Below, piece by piece: positions 17,257 to 26,838 of a stretch of 64,000 bases of DNA. The stretch's first letter is position 1. Every line of letters begins with the position of its first letter. Under the pieces are notes generated by a model. It ran no database searches. It worked only from the letters and a program-made list of their open reading frames with translations, and was not told where the DNA came from. Both the position numbers and the translations under genes were made by a program. This DNA comes from Ravibacter sp964559125 (lineage in GTDB: Bacteria; Bacteroidota; Bacteroidia; Cytophagales; Spirosomataceae): the NCBI GenBank assembly GCA_964559125.1, contig CAZLGW010000012.1, positions 79,923-143,922 of the forward strand. The letters run 5' to 3'.

Positions 17257-19581
17257 GTGAAAACCACTCATCTAATCAGCCTGGCAGTTCTATCCTTATT
17301 GCTTTATTTCTGCAAAACAGTAAGGACAGACACTACTCAACAACCTGTTTCCGATAACGGAGAAGGGTATAGGAGACCGGACATCAGCTGGATGAAGAAC
17401 TTCAGCGAATCTCCGGTGGTATCTCCTGAACAATCGCTGAAACTCCTCAAAACAGAAGAAGGGTTGGAAATTTCACTGGTGGCTTCAGAACCCGTGGTAC
17501 AGACGCCCGTCACCATGCTCTTCGACGGCAAAGGCAGGATATGGGTGGTGGAAATGACAGGCTATATGCCTGATGTGACGGGTACAGGCGAAGACATCCC
17601 CAATGGAAAAATCGTCATCCTCGAAGATACCGATCGCGACGGGGTGATGGACAGCAGGAAAATATTCCTGGACTCCCTGGTACTTCCAAGGGCCATCTGC
17701 TTTTATGAAGACGGCGTATTGATAGCAGAACCTCCCTCTCTCTGGTTTTACAAAATGAGTGGCGATAAGCCGGTTGCCAGAATGCTTGTCGATTCGGTTT
17801 ACGCAGTGGGCGGTAACGTAGAGCACCAGCCCAACGGACTCCTGAGGGCAATGGACAATTGGATATACAATGCAAAATCCAATAAAAGATACCGCAAATA
17901 CGGTGATGAATGGAAAATAGAACGGACACATTTCAGGGGGCAATGGGGCCTTTCCCAGGACGACCAGGGCAGGCTCTACTATAATCATAACTCTGCCAAC
18001 GTACTGGGCGACAACTTTTTGCCCGGGTTTGGCCACTGGAACCGGTACCAGAAAAGAGCTACCGGGTTTAACGAAAGGATTGTCGCCGGCAACAGGGTAT
18101 ATCCCCGGCGCCCCACACCCGGAGTCAACCGCGGCTATAAGACCGATGTGCTGGACGACAGCCTGCGCCTCGTCAACTTTACTGCCGCATGCGGCCCCCT
18201 GGTTTACAGGGGCAATCTCCTCGGACCGGCCTACGCCTCCAATGTATTCGTGCCCGAGCCTTCCGCCAACCTGATCAAGAGAAATATCATAGAGGAACAA
18301 GGCTATATCACGCCCGGAAGACAAGCCTATGCAAACCGGGAGTTTATATCGAGCACCGACGAGCGGTTCCGCCCGGTAACGCTGAGCAACGCCCCTGACG
18401 GAGCCATCTACATAACCGATATGTACAGGGGTATTATCCAGCATAAGACCTATGTAACACCCTACCTCAGGCAGGAAATCAATGAGCGTTCCCTGACGCA
18501 GCCGCAAAACCTGGGAAGAATCTATAAAATCACTCCCAGGGGAGCCAAAACCGGCCCCGTCGAATTGCCTGGCGACAATGAAAGCCTTATCGGCATGCTG
18601 GGGCATCCCAACGGGTGGATAAGGGATTATGCCCAGCAGACTATTATCGACAGGAAGAAAACCAGCCTCATACCCAGGCTGAAAATGATTGCCGCAGCAG
18701 ACACTGCCGAGCTACGGCGGCTACACTGCTTCTGGACGCTGGAAGGCCTGGGCGCATTGTCGGCTAAAGAGGTACTGCCCCTTTACACGCAGGAGTCTTT
18801 CCGTCTGCAGGTACTGGCTTTCGGACTCACGCCGTCGGTGATCAGCCGGGATAACTACAGGATTTTTACTGCCATATGGGAAAAATTCATTGACGACGAC
18901 CGGACAATGAGATTTCCGTATATAGCTTTCGGCATGAATGCCGTCAAAGCGTTTGACGACGCACTGGCCCGGGAAATATTACACCGCCTAGCCCGGAAAC
19001 AACACGGCAACCCCTACCTGGCAGCAGCAATAGTGAGTGTTCTCCAGGACAGGGAAAGTGAATTCCTGGCGGCATCCGCACAATACATCAGCGATACTAC
19101 ATCGGCATTGATCGTCCAACTTAAATCGGCCATCGAAAACAGGATCAAAGAAAGCAACACCCGCAACCAGGAGCTTCTATCGCAGAAATACCCCAAAGGC
19201 GCCGAATTTTATAATACGATATGCCAGACCTGCCACGGCCCCGACGGGAACGGGGTAGAGGGACTCGCACCTCCTCTCAATCAATCGGAGTGGGTAACAG
19301 GACGAAAAGATATTCTTACCTCTATTGTGCTCTTCGGCCTGTCAGGCCCCATAACGGTAGGCAACCGGCTTTACCAGGCTCCCGAAATCAGCTCCGACAT
19401 GCCCGGCATCGGCTACGACCAGGCTATCTCCAACGAGCAGATAGCCGAGATGCTAAGCTACATACGAAAGTCCTGGCAAAACGACGCCGATCCGGTCTCT
19501 GAAGAAGAAGTGGAAGCCATAAGAAGGAAATTCGCCGGCCGGGAAAAAGCTTTCACTACAAAGGAGCTTGAACAACTGTAA
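17257..19581 (+). CDS. Exported cytochrome c-type dehydrogenase (PVC-type heme-binding CxxCH protein)
   Basis: Periplasmic or envelope protein of about 774 residues. The N-terminal beta-propeller-like part starts GLEISLVASEPVVQTPVTMLFDGKGRIWVVEM and resembles membrane-bound glucose/sorbosone-type dehydrogenases. A helical HEAT-like middle region follows, then a C-terminal cytochrome c domain with the heme-binding CQTCH (about residues 654-658) and a likely Met ligand downstream (DMPGIGYD). I start at GTG 17257, which gives a signal or lipoprotein leader ending LLLYFC; a TTG at 17215 lies inside the tandem repeat. It probably oxidises a sugar or polyol and feeds electrons to the respiratory chain; this is inferred from family resemblance. 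Confidence 0.82.
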   Translation: MKTTHLISLAVLSLLLYFCKTVRTDTTQQPVSDNGEGYRRPDISWMKNFSESPVVSPEQSLKLLKTEEGLEISLVASEPVVQTPVTMLFDGKGRIWVVEMTGYMPDVTGTGEDIPNGKIVILEDTDRDGVMDSRKIFLDSLVLPRAICFYEDGVLIAEPPSLWFYKMSGDKPVARMLVDSVYAVGGNVEHQPNGLLRAMDNWIYNAKSNKRYRKYGDEWKIERTHFRGQWGLSQDDQGRLYYNHNSANVLGDNFLPGFGHWNRYQKRATGFNERIVAGNRVYPRRPTPGVNRGYKTDVLDDSLRLVNFTAACGPLVYRGNLLGPAYASNVFVPEPSANLIKRNIIEEQGYITPGRQAYANREFISSTDERFRPVTLSNAPDGAIYITDMYRGIIQHKTYVTPYLRQEINERSLTQPQNLGRIYKITPRGAKTGPVELPGDNESLIGMLGHPNGWIRDYAQQTIIDRKKTSLIPRLKMIAAADTAELRRLHCFWTLEGLGALSAKEVLPLYTQESFRLQVLAFGLTPSVISRDNYRIFTAIWEKFIDDDRTMRFPYIAFGMNAVKAFDDALAREILHRLARKQHGNPYLAAAIVSVLQDRESEFLAASAQYISDTTSALIVQLKSAIENRIKESNTRNQELLSQKYPKGAEFYNTICQTCHGPDGNGVEGLAPPLNQSEWVTGRKDILTSIVLFGLSGPITVGNRLYQAPEISSDMPGIGYDQAISNEQIAEMLSYIRKSWQNDADPVSEEEVEAIRRKFAGREKAFTTKELEQL

Positions 19582-19801
19582 CCGGTACAAACGCTCTCAA
19601 CTTTAACGATTAAAGATTAACACCAGGTGTAGCGGAAGACTATTGTCGGTTTCGCCGGAGCCTGCAATCCCGCTATAACGCCGGCCCCCTAACCTCCGGA
19701 TTATTGTTGCTATTAAAATTTACTCTACAATGTATGTAGGTTATATTCTACAATATATAGAAGTTGTTCCTCTTATTTCCCAACAACAATAAATCAAAAT
19801 A

Positions 19802-19834
19802 TTTGCTATTTGTTGTAATACTTTGCTATATTTG
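19802..19834 (+). promoter_or_regulatory. Consensus Bacteroidota promoter
   Basis: TTTG at 19802-19805 is followed after 21 bases by a perfect TATATTTG at 19827-19834. The next gene on this strand starts at 20739, which would give an RNA leader of about 900 bases. Confidence 0.55.
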
Positions 19835-20738
19835 AACTAACGTCTTCAATATACTCTGATTAGGACAGACGTAAGCAGGCTAATGCGTTTCAGCACGTCA
19901 GGATTCTTCCATTTAGGGGGCCTTTCGACTGAGTTAAGCTATTCTCTTTTATTCAATGATAACTTTAAAATCAAATCTGGAATGAAACAACCACTCCTTC
20001 TTCCCGGCTGGAAAATTTCCGGCCATTAACGCACGAAAGCGTAGAACAATTTACTTTTTCCGGGAACGATTCATAGCCTGGTAGAATGAGCCTGCGTTCA
20101 TTCTGCTACGGACAGGTCTTTAACCTTGTAAAGACCTACAGTGTTGCGACTTTTTCACCGGTTTTTCAAATCGGCGGGAAGCCATAAAGTTTTCACCTTA
20201 TTGATACGCCACCCGGGATTTTGTCTGATTCATAAAAATCAGCGGCAGGAGAGCTGTTGCCTTGGCTAACTGTCATACCGGCATCGCAATCCCGAAATCC
20301 CTTAACACAAAATCATTACAAAGAGTACCTATACGTTCGACAGACCAGATACAGTACGATTCCTTTTATGACTAAACCACAAAGCTATGATTGCTATTTT
20401 AAGAAACATTCTCCGGGCTGCAGATTTGGGAAAATCTATCCGGGCGACAAATTTGACTGCAATGTGGACATGGATTAATATTACTAATGCGAATTAAGGG
20501 TCAAAATTACCGACAAAATGCGTTCAAAAGGCACCATAATAGCTTGGTTTTTAGCATATTAGTAGTGCCACCAAGTGCTAAAATTATACATGATTAACCA
20601 AGCTATCACAACCAAATTAGTGAAAATTTATTATGAAATTTTATCCTGATTTCAGCTATAGCGAATTCGGATAAGTACTACAACCCTATTGCAGGAATAC
20701 AATCTAATCTATTGTTCATTACGTTAACATCCTCAATT
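19835..20738 (+). other. Long non-coding leader with several hairpins
   Basis: No convincing gene is present in this 0.9-kb stretch. It contains a series of short inverted repeats: 20083-20089 with 20098-20104, a perfect 9-bp stem 20114-20122 with 20129-20137, 20159-20165 with 20169-20175, and a 6-bp stem near 20228-20245. Stronger nested repeats lie at 20539-20606. Base composition is lower in GC than the flanking genes. It could be a regulated 5' leader, an independent small RNA, or a decayed gene. Confidence 0.45.
20539..20606 (+). promoter_or_regulatory. Nested inverted repeats with two competing partners
   Basis: ATAGCTTGGTT (20539-20549) pairs perfectly with AACCAAGCTAT (20596-20606); inside it TTTAGCA (20550-20556) pairs with TGCTAAA (20576-20582). 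A second ACCAAG at 20570-20575 competes for the CTTGGT of the left arm. The arrangement lies 130 bases before the start of the 1576-residue secreted protein and resembles an attenuator or a two-state leader; it could also be a protein-binding operator. Confidence 0.45.
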
Positions 20739-23700
20739 ATGTTTAAAAATTTATTGTTTTCTAATAAGGAAGGATATACTGCCTGGGGTAGTCTATTCCT
20801 TTTTCTGTTTTTTTTGACAGGATATTTTCCTGCCGCTGCCCAGGATTCGGCGATTCCGGCCAATACAGGCACAAATACCCCCTGGGTGAATGACGCACCG
20901 CTCAGCGGCGTAACGGCGACCGAGATCTCGGCCTCTACCGGGAGTTGGAGCAACCTTACCAACATTACCAACAGTAGCACCTCCGATTATGCACATCTTC
21001 AGAGAGGTGGTTCCGGTTTGGGAGGTTCGCACAGTCTGTCCGGGACGGTCTCTGTCTCTGATGGCACCGACTACAATACCACAGCGCTTACGGGGTATTA
21101 TGTAGGTGTTAATATTGATAGAAATATTACCGGACTGGCTGCATGGAGTGGATTTTCCACTACTCTGAGTCTTTATCTCGATGGAGCGCCAACAGGGGAA
21201 AGCTATACGTATACGACTAGTATCACGAATCCGTTTCAACAGGATCTCGGCTTCTATGCGCGAAAGAGCTTTGATGAGGTACAAATCAGTATGAGCGGTG
21301 ATATCGGCTGGACGGGGACCTATACCGCCCAATTGCGGATTAAAAATGTATTCCTGCGCCGTTATACGCGGGATTTGCCCTGCAATACGCCTTCGCCTCT
21401 CGTAGGACCGGGCCTGAATGCAACCCTTACCAGTGTTGGTGTCGGGGCGTGGCTCCCTTTAGGAACCGCTGAGGCCAGGATTGAAGACTCCGATCCGGCT
21501 ACACATGCAACTTACTCCTCCGTTGTGCCATTGTTCTATTCTGCTTCGGTGAAAGACGAGGCCGTTACATATCCTGCCGGTACATTTGGCGGCTTTACCG
21601 TTAGTAGTTCAGATCTGGCGGCAGTGTCGCTGCTAGGGGCTTCCAGGATTGAATTGAGGAGAAACGGGGGGCTTGTAGCTGCTTCGGAGGGACTGTCCCT
21701 GCTTTCCGGTTCTGTCTTCAACACAGACGGCAGCGTCACGATCGGATTAGTGGCCCCGGCCGAGTTCGACGAGATTTATTACGGGAAGTTCGATCTTGCG
21801 GTTTCGGTGGGAACATTTACGCTTCAATATCCGGTTATTAAGTCCTTCTGCGATAATCCTATTGCCAACCTGGATTGTAATACGCCAACCTATCTGCATG
21901 AGGGAGATGGCACTAATGTCAATTTCCCCGTTCATGTGACCCTCGACGTTGGGGCATCCTCTCTTTGCGTCAACTGTAGTATAGAAAATCCCGACCGTGT
22001 TATAGACAACGATCCTGATAATTTCGCAACAGTGACAAGAACGGCTTCGATCGTAAGTTCGCAGTACATCGGGGTAAAGTCGGAGGAGACCGACGGCTAT
22101 CCTGCCGGTACTTATGCCGGGTTTGAGCTGGAAGATGTCAATTTGATCTCGCTGGATGCCGTTGTGATTCACACCATCTCGACTTATAAAAACGGCACAG
22201 AGGTGGAGTCTTATTCCGACGGCCAGTTGGTCGGCGGCAAGATATTAAGCAGCAGCGGCCGCAAACTGGTCGGTTTTAAGACTACTAAGGATTTCGATGA
22301 AATACGGCTGACCATTGAGTCTGTGGCTTCGGCTGGAGTTTTCAGTACGCTCGTTTACAATGCGGTCATCGAGAAGTTTTGTCCTACCTATGATGAAACG
22401 TGCAACACAACGGTGCAGTTGGCCCGCCCGGATTTTCCGGCGTTCGTAGATGCAAGGCATACCGGGATAGACGGTGCGTTCGCGATAGAAAATTCGATCA
22501 GCAATACCGAAGCGATGGTAGATAGTGACCCGGATAATTTTGCGACCATTACCACCCTTGCGTCGGGATTGGTTACCGTAAGCATTGGGGTTCAGGATGG
22601 CGGTAATGAGTATCCGGCCGGTACCTTCGCGGGATTCGACGTGTCTAACCCAACTTTGCTGGGGGGAGGGTTCCTGAATAACGTGGAAATAAGTACGCTG
22701 GACGGGGAAGGCGGTATTGTTGAAACCGTCGATGGCAGCGGTTCGTTGTTCGCTATCGGGTCGTCACTGCTGACCGGCACGGGCCGCCAGACCATCGGCT
22801 TTCTGGCATCAGAATCGTTTACCGGCGTTAAGATTACCTATAATAAAACAGGTTCCGTAGATATCGGCGAGATCCATGTTTATTCGGCTGTGATCAAGTC
22901 CTTCTGCGAAGTCGATGACCTTGTCTGCGGTGAGCTTACGTATGCCACCAACCCGGGCTACCCGGTCTATGTCGATGGCAAAGAAACAGGTTTCTTCGGT
23001 GCGGCCGCTTTAGGGAATACTATCAATAACTCGGAAGACGCTATTGACGATGATCCCGATACCTATGCCAAGATAACACTCGGGGCTACGGTTGGAGCCA
23101 GCGCCAGTTTTGCGGTAGCCAATGCAATAGAGGAGTATCCGTCCAGTACTTACGCCGGGTTCGATATCGGAAGCGCTTCGCTGTTTAATGTAGGGATAGC
23201 TTCCTCAATAAGCATCCAGCTCCTGAACGATGGAGTGGTTGTCCAGAATTCCACCGGCGATGCATTGTTGGGCGGAGTGTCATCCTCTCTGCTGACCGGC
23301 GGTTATCAGCGGCATGTGATGGGTGTAGTGGGTCATGTGCCTTATGACGAGGTGAAAATTACTTTTGAAAATCTCGCTGCAGTCGATCTCGGGGAGATCC
23401 GTATTTACGGTGTAGTTTTCCAACCATTCCTGGATGGGGAAGGGGAGCAGGTATGTGAAGAGACTATCGAATGCGAGAGCACCTATGTGCTGACTAACTC
23501 GACATCGGGAGGTAAGACGACTTCGGCCGTTGTGAACTTTGAGCGGACAGGTACTTCAGGCGCTGTGGCGGCAGCCTACGGCATCGAAAATCCCTGGAAT
23601 GCTGTGAGTCCCAGCAATACTGACTATGCTACGCTGCGTAATGCTGTCAGTGGGATCAATACAGTATCTCTTTCGGTGGCTACACCCGCTGTGGTATATC

Positions 23701-25469
23701 CGAAGGGTACGTTTGCCGGCTTTACAATTAAGAAGAACTCTTTCATCGTATCAGCCGATCTTTTCCCAAGCATCACGATATCGACCTACCTGAACGGACA
23801 GTTCCAGGAGAGCGCCTCCGGCGGAACATTGTTAGACCTTGCCCTGCTGGTGCAGTGGTTTGGTACGCCTACCGATTTCTACAATCCGGGATTCAAAACC
23901 ACTAAACCGTTTAACGAAGTAAGGGTTTCGGTAGGCTCACTTGTTGGTGCCTTGCAGCAATTTGTGGATGTATACGGCGCTTATGTCGATACAAGGGAGT
24001 CGAACTCCGAAGATGGTGACGGAAGCACACCTATTGCCTGCTCTTCAGAATTTGAAACCAATCCCGATATCAACGTTGCCTACCTCAATAAACCCACAAA
24101 AGGGGATGTAAGTACCAATGATTATATAGGAGGAGGACAAAGCGTAACCTACGGCACGCCCATACCGGGCCCGAATCCCGGCAGCGAGGTTCCGGTTATG
24201 AATTCTAACGGAACCTACACATTTACCGCCCTGACAAAGGGGGTGTATACCTTCGAAATACCGGTATGCCCGGCCGGTCAGACTACAGACTGCCCTACCG
24301 AAACCCTCACCATCACAGTGCTGGATCCGGGCAAGACCGACAATCCGCCGGTTGTTAATGCCGACCTCGCCAATATGACAGGAAGTGACACCGACCCTGC
24401 TACAGTCACTATAGACGTAAAGGCCAACGATAAGGAAGGGAATCCGGGCGGTTCACTGCAGAATCCTTCTATACAGACCGACCCCTCTAACGGCACTGCT
24501 ACAGTAGTAAACGACAAAGTAGAATATACTCCCGAACCCGGGTTCTACGGGAAAGACGTGTTTACTTACAGGGTCTTTGAGGCTACCTCCGGATTATTTG
24601 GTGACGCAGAAGTGGTCGTCTATGTGCTTCCGCCGGGCGCTTCCGGCGTGATAGCTTCAGACGACTACAACAGGACTGCGCTCGGCAGCGGATTTTCAGT
24701 CGAGCCGGAAGCCGGCGTGCTGGTAAACGACAGTGATGCAGCCGGAGGAACTCTTACGGTAAACACAACTACTGTCACCAACGAGGCCGGTACCTTAACT
24801 TTCTCGCCAAACGGAAGCTATACATATGCGCCTGCTTCGGATTTTGCCGGCACTGCGGTGTTCCCTTACACGGCATGTAACAGCAACGATATCTGCGCGT
24901 CTGCTACATTGTATATCTCCGTTTACGACCAGAGTCCCTTGCCGGTGAAGCTCAGCGACTTTGTTGTTAGCAAAGAAGCGGATGCGGCGCACCTCTCCTG
25001 GGCCACTACAGAAGAGCTGAACAGCGAGCGCTTCGAAGTGGAGCGCAGCAGCGAAGGAAAAAACTGGCATAGACTGGGCACTGTACGGGCCTCCGGCAAC
25101 AGCAATATCTCGCGTAGCTATACCTACATTGACGCAAGTCCTGCGGAAGGCATCAACTACTACAGGCTAAAAATAGTAGACAGGGACGGGACTTCTGCTT
25201 ACAGCCCGGTCAGGAGCGCTTCTTTTGCACTTGCTTCCGGGATCACGATCACGCCTAACCCGGCAGTCGAAAATCTCAGGGTAAAAGTGCGGGATGCAGG
25301 AAACGTAGAAAAAATAGAGCTGATTTCTGCTACCGGGCAGGTTCTCTACAGGTCGGGGACCGATCCGCTTGCCGATATCGATGTTCGTCACCTCCCTGCC
25401 GGTATGTATATTCTCAATATCACGCGCACCGGCGGGCGTATATCCACACATAAAGTAGTCAAAAACTGA
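20739..25469 (+). CDS. Giant six-repeat surface protein with Ig/cadherin-like domains and T9SS type A sorting domain
   Basis: Secreted protein of 1576 residues. Residues 1-34 are a signal peptide ending AAA before Gln35. Six related modules of about 170 residues follow (roughly 45-210, 215-371, 379-548, 554-723, 730-897, 912-1085). They share a DxDPDNFAT-like motif and YPAGTFAGF (residues 278, 454, 625, 800, 987), and close with VIKSFC-like strands. Cysteine pairs lie in the linkers (371/380, 548/555, 723/730, 906/912). Next come a linker with NKPTKGDVSTNDY, two tandem Ig/cadherin-like domains (about 1200-1300 and 1304-1397; VLVNDSDAAGGTLTV), a fibronectin-like domain (about 1400-1495), and a T9SS type A sorting domain (ITPNPAVENLRV to HKVVKN). 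The repeat type is not one I recognise. A role as adhesin or matrix protein is inference. Confidence 0.88.
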   Translation: MFKNLLFSNKEGYTAWGSLFLFLFFLTGYFPAAAQDSAIPANTGTNTPWVNDAPLSGVTATEISASTGSWSNLTNITNSSTSDYAHLQRGGSGLGGSHSLSGTVSVSDGTDYNTTALTGYYVGVNIDRNITGLAAWSGFSTTLSLYLDGAPTGESYTYTTSITNPFQQDLGFYARKSFDEVQISMSGDIGWTGTYTAQLRIKNVFLRRYTRDLPCNTPSPLVGPGLNATLTSVGVGAWLPLGTAEARIEDSDPATHATYSSVVPLFYSASVKDEAVTYPAGTFGGFTVSSSDLAAVSLLGASRIELRRNGGLVAASEGLSLLSGSVFNTDGSVTIGLVAPAEFDEIYYGKFDLAVSVGTFTLQYPVIKSFCDNPIANLDCNTPTYLHEGDGTNVNFPVHVTLDVGASSLCVNCSIENPDRVIDNDPDNFATVTRTASIVSSQYIGVKSEETDGYPAGTYAGFELEDVNLISLDAVVIHTISTYKNGTEVESYSDGQLVGGKILSSSGRKLVGFKTTKDFDEIRLTIESVASAGVFSTLVYNAVIEKFCPTYDETCNTTVQLARPDFPAFVDARHTGIDGAFAIENSISNTEAMVDSDPDNFATITTLASGLVTVSIGVQDGGNEYPAGTFAGFDVSNPTLLGGGFLNNVEISTLDGEGGIVETVDGSGSLFAIGSSLLTGTGRQTIGFLASESFTGVKITYNKTGSVDIGEIHVYSAVIKSFCEVDDLVCGELTYATNPGYPVYVDGKETGFFGAAALGNTINNSEDAIDDDPDTYAKITLGATVGASASFAVANAIEEYPSSTYAGFDIGSASLFNVGIASSISIQLLNDGVVVQNSTGDALLGGVSSSLLTGGYQRHVMGVVGHVPYDEVKITFENLAAVDLGEIRIYGVVFQPFLDGEGEQVCEETIECESTYVLTNSTSGGKTTSAVVNFERTGTSGAVAAAYGIENPWNAVSPSNTDYATLRNAVSGINTVSLSVATPAVVYPKGTFAGFTIKKNSFIVSADLFPSITISTYLNGQFQESASGGTLLDLALLVQWFGTPTDFYNPGFKTTKPFNEVRVSVGSLVGALQQFVDVYGAYVDTRESNSEDGDGSTPIACSSEFETNPDINVAYLNKPTKGDVSTNDYIGGGQSVTYGTPIPGPNPGSEVPVMNSNGTYTFTALTKGVYTFEIPVCPAGQTTDCPTETLTITVLDPGKTDNPPVVNADLANMTGSDTDPATVTIDVKANDKEGNPGGSLQNPSIQTDPSNGTATVVNDKVEYTPEPGFYGKDVFTYRVFEATSGLFGDAEVVVYVLPPGASGVIASDDYNRTALGSGFSVEPEAGVLVNDSDAAGGTLTVNTTTVTNEAGTLTFSPNGSYTYAPASDFAGTAVFPYTACNSNDICASATLYISVYDQSPLPVKLSDFVVSKEADAAHLSWATTEELNSERFEVERSSEGKNWHRLGTVRASGNSNISRSYTYIDASPAEGINYYRLKIVDRDGTSAYSPVRSASFALASGITITPNPAVENLRVKVRDAGNVEKIELISATGQVLYRSGTDPLADIDVRHLPAGMYILNITRTGGRISTHKVVKN

Positions 25470-25490
25470 CAGGCAGTCTGTTTTGAGTTG

Positions 25491-25528
25491 AAATAAGAAA
25501 GGGCGCCGCCGGGCGCCCTTTCTTATTT
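25491..25528. terminator. Bidirectional terminator
   Basis: A perfect 17-bp stem (25491-25507 with 25512-25528) with a GCCG loop, A-rich on one side and T-rich on the other, lies between two convergent genes and can stop transcription from both. Confidence 0.85.
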
Positions 25529-25535
25529 ATGCAGC

Positions 25536-26477
25536 CTATACTGCCGCGCCCGCCAGGATATAATTTCTCATCCTATCCATCTTCTCCCCGGTATTACTTC
25601 TCACAGTCTCCGTTTCGCTCACTACATCCTTTATCACAAACCCCGCATCTGTAAGCAGCTTCTTTGCCTTTTCCAGGTCATAAAGCTCAAATCCGTGGCG
25701 GACAAACGGTAGACTTTCCATAGAATCGGCGCTAATAAATCCGAGGCAGAATACCCCGTTCCCCGGTTTAAGTACACGGCGTATTTCCGCCGCATATGCA
25801 GCGGGCTCTTCCCAGAAATAGACGGTATTGACTGTCACGACATGATCGAAAGCCTGATCACCAAACGGAAGTGCCTTCCCGTCTGTCATCAGGAAAGCTA
25901 CGTTATTCAACCCCCGGCAACGTGCGGAGGCTTCCTGGATCATGGTTTCTGAAATCTCCACCCCCGTATAGCATAAACCCGGCCGTTGCTTCATCACATC
26001 GGCAAGGTGAGCCCCGTTGCCGGGACCCAGCTCCAACAACTGCTCTCCACCGGAAAAGTCCAGGAGTTCGAAGGCCCTCATGATCATCCCCATATTGGCA
26101 TGATTCATATTAACACCTGTCTTTACCCCGGCCTCTCCCGATGGGTTCCTGAGCTGGCCCGCTACCGCTTCCCAGTCCGGCTCCGGCGGCAGCGGTTCGT
26201 CCTTCCATACGATCTCCAGGTTTTCACGGAATGCAAATTTCTCCAGGTGCGTAACCAGCACATATTTGATCCGGTTGATCCCTTCAAAAGCATCGGAAGT
26301 TATATCAAAACGGAGCGATTCACCGTCGGCAGTCATGAGAGCCCGGCCGAACGGAAACTCTGCGGTACCTTCCTTTTCATCGTATGCTACCTTGATCTTA
26401 TGGGCAAAATGCTTGCATAACTTCCTTATATAGCTGCTGCCTTCCGGGGTTTTTATTGACGTGCTTGAAGTTTTCAT
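25536..26477 (-). CDS. DUF2218 domain fused to a SAM-dependent methyltransferase
   Basis: Two-part protein of 313 residues. Residues about 10-95 match DUF2218 (KLCKHFAHKIKV, FPFGRALM, VLVTHLEKFAFRENLEIVW), a small domain usually found alone or with siderophore and metal genes. Residues about 120-275 are a class I methyltransferase with the SAM-binding motif LLELGPGNGAHL, the acidic GVEIS, the motif II region FDHVVTVNTVYFW, and a post-core strand. Here the two are one chain with no frameshift. The methyl acceptor is unknown. A perfect terminator separates it from the convergent secreted protein gene. Confidence 0.85.
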   Translation of the reverse strand: MKTSSTSIKTPEGSSYIRKLCKHFAHKIKVAYDEKEGTAEFPFGRALMTADGESLRFDITSDAFEGINRIKYVLVTHLEKFAFRENLEIVWKDEPLPPEPDWEAVAGQLRNPSGEAGVKTGVNMNHANMGMIMRAFELLDFSGGEQLLELGPGNGAHLADVMKQRPGLCYTGVEISETMIQEASARCRGLNNVAFLMTDGKALPFGDQAFDHVVTVNTVYFWEEPAAYAAEIRRVLKPGNGVFCLGFISADSMESLPFVRHGFELYDLEKAKKLLTDAGFVIKDVVSETETVRSNTGEKMDRMRNYILAGAAV

Positions 26478-26712
26478 ACAAAAAAATAATTTTTAAAGCT
26501 ATCGGTTGCAAAGTCTTAAAATCGCATGTTGCAAAAGATGCAAAGTCGTTTTAGTACTATTTCATTATTAACAACGTTCAACAGCACTGCAGGAGTTTCT
26601 GGCGGGGTTAAATCTTTGATCAGGGAGGAGCTTTATGGGACACAGAGGGCCACAGAGAAAAAGGAGAGAGGCCCAGCTCTCCCTCGTCTGACCTGATAAA
26701 AGACGGTCTTTT

Positions 26713-26775
26713 CGCCGGTCGGAGACCGGCCATCGCTCTTTCACCGTCAGAAGACGGGAAAGAGCGATGGCCGGT
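26713..26775. other. Long intergenic hairpin with a competing short hairpin
   Basis: In the 361-base gap between the methyltransferase and the glycosidase-like gene, ACCGGCCATCGCTCTTTC (26725-26742) pairs perfectly with 26758-26775; inside it CCGTC and GACGG pair around AGAA, leaving one bulged A. GCCGGTC at 26714-26720 can instead pair with GACCGGC at 26724-26730, which would break the long hairpin. AAAAGAC and GTCTTTT at 26697-26711 form a further small palindrome. The rest of the gap shows no gene. Confidence 0.6.
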
Positions 26776-26838
26776 TAAGACAGTAAAAGAATCACACCAC
26801 CCGCTTTTGTTTCCTGATACCTGAATTGTTTCTTTAAC

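Noticed and set aside
19600..19614. CTTTAA-CGA-TTAAAG palindrome after the cytochrome gene as a terminator
   Set aside because: The stem is short and AT-only with no T run, so it is not a convincing terminator.
20257..20478. 73-codon frame in the long intergenic region, with a Cys-containing end from ATG 20368
   Set aside because: It starts at TTG, has no recognisable family or ribosome-binding context, and lies in a hairpin-rich low-GC stretch; more likely chance.
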